This document shows positions 5,280 through 8,836 of a DNA stretch of 8,836 nucleotides, piece by piece. The notes beneath the pieces are model-generated. The model ran no database searches. It was not told the DNA's origin and was given only the letters and a program-made list of their open reading frames with translations. The DNA lies in the NCBI GenBank assembly GCA_029933275.1, contig JAOZOM010000069.1:1-8836 (forward strand). The letters are read 5' to 3'. Positions within the stretch are counted from its first letter, which is position 1. Every line of letters begins with the position of its first letter. This DNA is from Anaerolineales bacterium (GTDB taxonomy: Bacteria; Chloroflexota; Anaerolineae; Anaerolineales; Villigracilaceae). The translations under genes and the position numbers were made by a program.

Positions 5280-5360
5280 TTAGTGATTTAATACAAAAAC
5301 GCACGCGTATATCGCGTGCGTTTGAGGGCAAAAGGGGGAGTATTTCGTTTCTACTCGCAT
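5280..5360 (-). CDS. Possible 26-codon leader ORF upstream of the SWIM gene
   Basis: An ATG at 5360-5358 lies 6 nt after the -10 box, at the predicted transcription start, so its mRNA could be leaderless. The frame runs 26 codons through the terminator-like hairpin. It ends at TAA (5282-5280), whose last base is the first base of the AAGGAG site of the SWIM gene. The product would be MRVETK... with Cys at 11 and 20 and His at 15 and 26. A 26-codon open frame alone is not improbable by chance; only the placement is notable. There is no codon-use or homology evidence, so this may not be translated. Confidence 0.25.
   Translation of the reverse strand: MRVETKYSPFCPQTHAIYACVFVLNH
5295..5323 (-). 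terminator. Terminator-like hairpin in the SWIM leader (attenuator or nadE terminator)
   Basis: On the minus strand AAACGCACGCG (5323-5313) and CGCGTGCGTTT (5307-5297) form a perfect 11-bp GC-rich stem with a 5-nt loop, ending in a run of five T (5299-5295). It lies 108 nt after the NAD+ synthase stop, so it may end that transcript. It also lies between a strong promoter (5395-5367) and the SWIM ribosome site, so any SWIM transcript from that promoter must pass it. Confidence 0.75.
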
Positions 5361-5366
5361 AGTAAA

Positions 5367-5395
5367 AGTATATAGCGAAATCAGGCTTACGTCAA
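5367..5395 (-). promoter_or_regulatory. Strong promoter reading toward the SWIM gene
   Basis: On the minus strand TTGACG (5395-5390, 5 of 6) and TATACT (5372-5367, 5 of 6) are spaced by exactly 17 bp. The predicted start is near 5360. It lies after the NAD+ synthase stop codon and before the leader hairpin. Confidence 0.75.
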
Positions 5396-5431
5396 CGGGA
5401 GATTCGGAATCGCAAGGGATTTGCAACCTGC

Positions 5432-6259
5432 CTACGTTCCCCAATCCCGCAGGTAAAGGAAGTCATATCCGATGGTGCGGTTGGATACTTTTGCGATTGG
5501 CGGCATCATCCGCTTGAACTGATTTTGACGCACTCGTTTGATGACCTTGCGTACAAAACTTTCTTCAAAACCAGCATCCACCAATTCTTCTACGCGGTAA
5601 CGGTGGTCAATGAGCAGATAAAAGAGTTTGTCTACCTCGGCATAACTAAAACCTAACTCATCTTCATCGGTTTGGTTTGACCATAAATCAGCAGAGGGGG
5701 CTTTATCAATAATTTCAGTTGGCACACCCATCGCTCGCGAGAGTTGGCGCACCTGCGTTTTATAAAGATCGCCAATCGGGTTGAGCGCAGATGCCGAATC
5801 ACCGAAAAGGGTCGAATAACCGAGCAAAATCTCGGTTTTATTGCTCGTGCCAATCACCAGCCCGCCGAAAGCCTCCGATTGATCGTATAAAACAATCATG
5901 CGGCAGCGTGCCATGATATTTCCCTGACGCGTTTTGGACATTTTCGGCTCAAGTGCGATCAGCGGATCTGCCATCTCTGTAATCGGGACGGTGCGGGATT
6001 GGACTCCGAATTTGTCGATGCAGAGCTGCGCGTGATCGAGAGAATCTTGGCTGGAGGCTTTGTACGGCATCCGCACAGCGAGAACGTTCTCCTTTCCAAT
6101 TGCTTCCGTTGTAAGAGCAAGGGAGAGGGCTGAATCAATCCCTCCCGAAAGCCCGATGATCGCGCGAGTAAAGCCAACGCGGTTTAACTCCGAGCGGATG
6201 AAACCCGTTAGGATTTTGATAGCTAGATCGGTGTTGATGTGGAGGTTAGATTTTGTCAT
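5432..6259 (-). CDS. nadE: NAD+ synthase, synthetase subunit
   Basis: The 275-residue protein converts nicotinic acid adenine dinucleotide, ATP and an ammonia source into NAD+ in the cytosol, the final step of NAD synthesis. It has the ATP-pyrophosphatase P-loop SGGIDS (38-43) and the family signature GTSNKTEILLGYSTLFGD, followed by NPIGDLYKTQV. The length matches the stand-alone synthetase form; fused enzymes are 540 residues or more. The glutaminase-type gene just upstream on the same strand suggests that the two proteins form a two-subunit glutamine-dependent enzyme. An in-frame TAA three codons upstream makes ATG at 6259 the earliest start. There is no ribosome site; the context is ACAAAATATG, the same ten bases as at the glutaminase start. 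The gene is intact. Confidence 0.96.
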   Translation of the reverse strand: MTKSNLHINTDLAIKILTGFIRSELNRVGFTRAIIGLSGGIDSALSLALTTEAIGKENVLAVRMPYKASSQDSLDHAQLCIDKFGVQSRTVPITEMADPLIALEPKMSKTRQGNIMARCRMIVLYDQSEAFGGLVIGTSNKTEILLGYSTLFGDSASALNPIGDLYKTQVRQLSRAMGVPTEIIDKAPSADLWSNQTDEDELGFSYAEVDKLFYLLIDHRYRVEELVDAGFEESFVRKVIKRVRQNQFKRMMPPIAKVSNRTIGYDFLYLRDWGT

Positions 6260-6278
6260 ATTTTGTTATTTGCAGTTC

Positions 6279-6376
6279 CTGAGCGGTGACCGTAGGAAAC
6301 GACAGCATTTGAGCCTGTAGATGAAGGGACGGGTTTACAAGAGTCGCTCTTCGTCTGCGCTACGCTCTCCGCTCAG
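6279..6376. repeat. REP-like inverted repeat pair between glutaminase and nadE
   Basis: CTGAGCGGTGACCGTAGG (6279-6296, plus) and CTGAGCGGAGAGCGTAGC (6376-6359, minus) match at 15 of 18 positions, facing each other across about 60 bp. They could fold into a long interrupted hairpin in the mRNA. The pattern resembles dispersed CTGAGCG(G/C)AG-CGAAGG repeats that I recall from many bacterial genomes, so this is probably a diverged copy. The first nine bases, CTGAGCGGA, recur at 4900-4908 upstream of the L,D-transpeptidase gene. No other function is evident in the 125 bp between the two genes. Confidence 0.5.
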
Positions 6377-6384
6377 AGACTGGG

Positions 6385-7254
6385 TTACCTTCCTGTATGC
6401 GCCGCGCCATCGTTTTGAGCCAGAATTCGTCCCAACTCGCGCTGGACGAGAGCGGTGCGTTCATCGCGGAGCAAAGGCAAACGGGCGCGCGTGCGGTGGA
6501 GTTGATTTAAGTCTAATTCGGCGAAGGTGAGAGCTTCTTCGTGATAGGGTCCTTTCGCCACTAAATTACCATTGGGATCGTAAACGGTTGAGCCGCCCCA
6601 AAAATTTAACCCGTCTTCGTAGCCGACGCGGTTGCTGTGGGCTACAAAATTGGTAAAGAGATTTGCGTAAGCGCGGTTCGTATGCTCGACCCAACGCGCG
6701 GATTCGAGTCTGTCATCATCTTTTAGCCCGCGTCCCGGCGATGCGGATGTCAGAAGCAATATATCTGCCCCGTCTAGCCAAAGCAGATAGGGGGGAGAAA
6801 TATGCCAAAAATCTTCGCAAATCAGCATCCCGACGCGCCCAAAACGCGTATCGAAGGCGCGGATTGAATCTCCCCACGCGAAAAAGCGACCTTCGTCAAA
6901 AAGTCCATAAGTGGGTAAATAAACTTTATGATGAATATGAAGCACTTTGCCCTGCGAAAGATACGCGTCCGAAATGAAGAAGCGATGACGTGTATCTTCA
7001 TCTACAAAGCCGACTACCATGTCGATATCGTGGCTGGCTTCGAGCAGAGGGGCAAAGATGCGGTCTTTTGCAGTGGGGTGATGAGAAACGCTGGGGGTGA
7101 GGTCTTGGAGGGTGTATCCCGTCAACGAAAGCTCGGGAAAGAGTATCAAGTCTGAACCACGCGCGACCGCGTCCCCAATCAGATTGAGATGCTTTTCGAG
7201 GTTCGCATCCACATCCCCTAATTTGGTATTGATTTGTGCGAGGGCTAATTTCAT
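6385..7254 (-). CDS. Nitrilase-fold amidohydrolase, probable glutaminase subunit of NAD synthetase
   Basis: The 289-residue protein belongs to the carbon-nitrogen hydrolase (nitrilase) superfamily, with the catalytic triad E41 (LFPELSLTGY), K110 (HHKVYLPTYG) and C146 (MLICEDFWH). The TGY after the Glu, the K-x-x-L-P-T-Y-G-x-F pattern and CEDFW are typical of the glutaminase domain of glutamine-dependent NAD synthetases. With nadE next on the same strand, it most likely releases ammonia from glutamine for that enzyme; a free amidase of other specificity remains possible. The start is set at 7254 (MKLALAQIN). The open frame continues 46 codons upstream, but that part is tRNA-Ser and its terminator. 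There is no ribosome site. A GATAAT box (7282-7277) may give a short leader; otherwise expression depends on read-through from tRNA-Ser. Confidence 0.93.
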   Translation of the reverse strand: MKLALAQINTKLGDVDANLEKHLNLIGDAVARGSDLILFPELSLTGYTLQDLTPSVSHHPTAKDRIFAPLLEASHDIDMVVGFVDEDTRHRFFISDAYLSQGKVLHIHHKVYLPTYGLFDEGRFFAWGDSIRAFDTRFGRVGMLICEDFWHISPPYLLWLDGADILLLTSASPGRGLKDDDRLESARWVEHTNRAYANLFTNFVAHSNRVGYEDGLNFWGGSTVYDPNGNLVAKGPYHEEALTFAELDLNQLHRTRARLPLLRDERTALVQRELGRILAQNDGAAHTGR

Positions 7255-7282
7255 ATTTTGTCTAATAAATAGGTAGATTATC

Positions 7283-7317
7283 AAAAAAACGCCGCCGAGC
7301 GTTGGCTGCGGCGGCGT
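7283..7317 (-). terminator. Terminator of tRNA-Ser
   Basis: CGGCGGCGT (7309-7317) pairs with ACGCCGCCG (7289-7297), with three further pairs inside after a one-base bulge. On the minus strand it is followed by seven T (7289-7283). It starts 3 nt after the tRNA 3' end and ends 28 nt before the glutaminase ATG. Confidence 0.9.
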
Positions 7318-7319
7318 AG

Positions 7320-7406
7320 CGGAGAGAGTGGGATTCGAACCCACGGTAGCCCGAAGACTACAACGGTGTTCGAGACCGTCCCGTTCAACCACTCCGGCAT
7401 CTCTCC
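7320..7406 (-). tRNA. tRNA-Ser (anticodon CGA)
   Basis: An 87-nt class II tRNA. The acceptor stem is GGAGAGA/TCTCTCC with discriminator G (7320), as serine tRNAs require. The D arm is CCGGAGTGGTTGAACGGG. The anticodon stem is ACGGT/ACCGT around CTCGAAC, with anticodon CGA at 7372-7370. A long variable arm has a TTCG loop, and the T arm is GTGGG-TTCGAAT-CCCAC. CCA is not encoded. It reads TCG codons. Confidence 0.97.
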
Positions 7407-7419
7407 ATTGAGCGGGCGT

Positions 7420-7448
7420 ATTATATCTTAAATTTCAAAGACTGTATC
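7420..7448 (-). promoter_or_regulatory. Promoter of tRNA-Ser at the end of the ribonuclease gene
   Basis: A perfect TATAAT (7425-7420) lies 13 nt before the mature tRNA and directly after the ribonuclease stop codon. The -35 position (GATACA, 7448-7443, 17-bp spacer) is weak, 3 of 6, and lies inside coding sequence. ATTTAAGA precedes the -10 box, close to the ATTTAAGG of the regulator promoter, but these bases also encode the last codons of the ribonuclease. Confidence 0.6.
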
Positions 7449-8822
7449 GGGTTTTGGGTAACGAACATCCTTAAAGCCTTTCATTTTTAGCTCTTTTTGA
7501 AGCGGAAGCGCGCCGCGGTCTTCGCCGTGAACGAGGAAAACGGTTTTGACTTGTTCTTTGACTGCGGAGGCATATTCAATGAGCATTTTTTGACCGGCGT
7601 GAGCAGAGAGCCCATTGATAGTTTCAACTTCTGCTTTGCGGATGAAAGTCTCGCCGAAAATTCTAACTTTTGTCTCTCTATCTGCTAAACGGCGACCGAG
7701 CGTGTATGGAGCTTGCCAGCCGACAATGAGAATGGTGTTACGAGGGTCTTTAATGTTGTTTCGCAGGTGATGCAAAATTCGTCCGGCTTCTGCCATGCCA
7801 GATGCGGAAATGATGATAGCTGGTTTTCGATATTCGTTAATCGCTTTTGATTCAGCCACCGAGCGTGTATAAGTGATTTCTTTGAAATCTAGTGCGGCAT
7901 GACCGCGAGTGCGAATATCGGCGAGGGTTTCGGCATCCATACATTCGGGATGTTCGTTGAAGATTTGAGAGGCGTTAATCGCTAGAGGACTATCTACGTA
8001 AACGGGGACGCGCGGCACTTCGCCTTTTACCATCATCTGATGGAGGAAAACGGCTAATTCTTGGGTGCGCCCGACCGCGAAAGAGGGGATGATTATTTTT
8101 CCGCCGCGTTCGATTGTTTTCTTAGTCACCTCGCGTAATTCATCGTAGGCTAGCGCGGGATCGCGGTGGGCTTTGTCGCCATAAGTGGATTCCATCATCA
8201 GATAATCGGCGTTGATAGGCAAAACGGGATCACGCAAAATGGGGACAGAATGACGACCAATATCTCCAGAGAACCATAAGCGGAATTTTCGTCCCTTTTC
8301 TTCTATATCAAGCGCAATTCCTGCCGAGCCGAGGATATGACCGGCATCCATGAAGGTAGCTCGCACGCCTTCAACAATTTGAACAGGATCATCGTATTCA
8401 ACGGATTGAAAATAACCGGCAACTTTTTCGGCATCTTCAAGGGTGTAGATTGGCTCCATCGGCGGTAAGCCTTTTTTGGCTCGTTTTTTATTCGCATAGG
8501 CAATATCGCTTTCTTGGATATGTCCTGAATCCCGCAACATGATCTTCACGAGATGTGTGGTGGCGCGGGTGGCGGTGATTTTCCCCTCGTAGCCTTGTTT
8601 AACGAGATTTGGCAAATTGCCACTGTGATCAATATGCGCGTGTGAGAGTAAAACTGCGTCTATTTTGGCAGGGTCAAAAGGAAAGTTACGATTCCGCTCG
8701 TAGCTTTCATTGCGTTTGCCTTGAAAAAGACCACATTCGAGCAAAATACGCGAGCCATTGACTTCGAGCAGGTGCATTGAGCCGGTTACCGTGCGGGCGG
8801 CTCCAATAAAATGGATTTTCAT
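7428..8822 (-). CDS. Beta-CASP metallo-beta-lactamase-fold ribonuclease
   Basis: The 464-residue protein has the full set of motifs of the CPSF73/Ysh1-like RNA nuclease group. They are H61-A-H63-I-D65-H66 (HxHxDH), H162 in DAGHILGSA, D187 in FSGDIGR, ESTYGD (211-216), PSFAVGRTQE (246-255), D277 in VDSPLA, SASGMAEAGRILHHL (339-353), GLSAHAG with H408, and VHGE with H432. These bind two zinc ions and cut RNA. The bacterial relative TTHA0252 of Thermus is, to my memory, an RNA-degrading enzyme of this type. Start at 8822 is supported by AAGGAG (8834-8829), 6 nt upstream. Only 21 bp separate its stop from tRNA-Ser, with no terminator, so its transcript should run into the tRNA. Role in general RNA turnover is inferred; the natural substrate is unknown. 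Confidence 0.95.
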   Translation of the reverse strand: MKIHFIGAARTVTGSMHLLEVNGSRILLECGLFQGKRNESYERNRNFPFDPAKIDAVLLSHAHIDHSGNLPNLVKQGYEGKITATRATTHLVKIMLRDSGHIQESDIAYANKKRAKKGLPPMEPIYTLEDAEKVAGYFQSVEYDDPVQIVEGVRATFMDAGHILGSAGIALDIEEKGRKFRLWFSGDIGRHSVPILRDPVLPINADYLMMESTYGDKAHRDPALAYDELREVTKKTIERGGKIIIPSFAVGRTQELAVFLHQMMVKGEVPRVPVYVDSPLAINASQIFNEHPECMDAETLADIRTRGHAALDFKEITYTRSVAESKAINEYRKPAIIISASGMAEAGRILHHLRNNIKDPRNTILIVGWQAPYTLGRRLADRETKVRIFGETFIRKAEVETINGLSAHAGQKMLIEYASAVKEQVKTVFLVHGEDRGALPLQKELKMKGFKDVRYPKPDTVFEI

Positions 8823-8836
8823 GTGAGACTCCTTTT

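Noticed and set aside
5269..5331. A longer SWIM protein starting at ATG 5331.
   Set aside because: The extension would be encoded by the GC-rich hairpin and the AAGGAG site; the internal ATG at 5268 has ideal spacing to that site.
6060..7155. Plus-strand frames opposite nadE and the glutaminase gene.
   Set aside because: Arginine-rich shadow products of conserved minus-strand genes.
7255..7392. A 46-residue N-terminal extension of the glutaminase subunit in the same open frame.
   Set aside because: It is the translation of tRNA-Ser and its terminator. The nitrilase fold begins at MKLALAQIN (7254).
7428..8822. A beta-lactam resistance function for the metallo-beta-lactamase-fold gene.
   Set aside because: The beta-CASP motifs (SFAVGRTQE, SASGMAEAG, GLSAHAG) place it with RNA-processing nucleases, not lactamases.

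Overview
The window looks like chromosomal DNA of a Chloroflexota bacterium, probably class Anaerolineae. This is inferred from the protein set and not proven: a glutamine-dependent NAD synthetase split into two adjacent genes, a miniature SWIM zinc-finger protein, a Tat-exported L,D-transpeptidase and a degenerate OmpR-type regulator. Base composition is mixed. The first ~1.4 kb is AT-rich (16 G/C of 60 at 961-1020), while the rest is moderate to GC-rich (38 of 60 at 2461-2520).

Layout. (1) 1-1425, plus strand, accessory-looking: a Phd/YefM antitoxin and PIN-domain (VapC-type) toxin pair with a promoter/operator visible upstream, then a gene for an unrecognised lipoprotein with a long, possibly structured leader. 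(2) 1492-1652, minus strand: tRNA-Pro(CGG) with a near-consensus promoter and a strong terminator. (3) 1716-2528, plus strand: a winged-helix regulator whose receiver domain has lost its phosphorylation residues, preceded by three perfect inverted repeats. It converges on (4) 2554-4874, minus strand: a Tat-exported L,D-transpeptidase followed by a solitary beta-class DNA adenine methyltransferase. (5) 4975-5395, minus strand: a 77-aa SWIM zinc-finger protein with a strong promoter, a terminator-like hairpin in its leader and a short overlapping leader ORF. (6) 5432-7254, minus strand: a nitrilase-fold glutaminase subunit followed by NAD+ synthase, with a REP-like inverted repeat between them. 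(7) 7283-8822, minus strand: a beta-CASP metallo-beta-lactamase-fold ribonuclease, then tRNA-Ser(CGA) and its terminator.

Functional links. The glutaminase and synthase probably act together in the last step of NAD+ synthesis. The toxin and antitoxin form one self-regulating module. The ribonuclease gene probably reads into tRNA-Ser, because there is no room for a terminator between them. No complete restriction-modification, CRISPR, phage or transposon system is visible. The most unusual signals are regulatory: the leader of the SWIM gene, the palindromic region of the degenerate regulator, and a TTTAAGG-type block abutting several -10 boxes that lack good -35 boxes.
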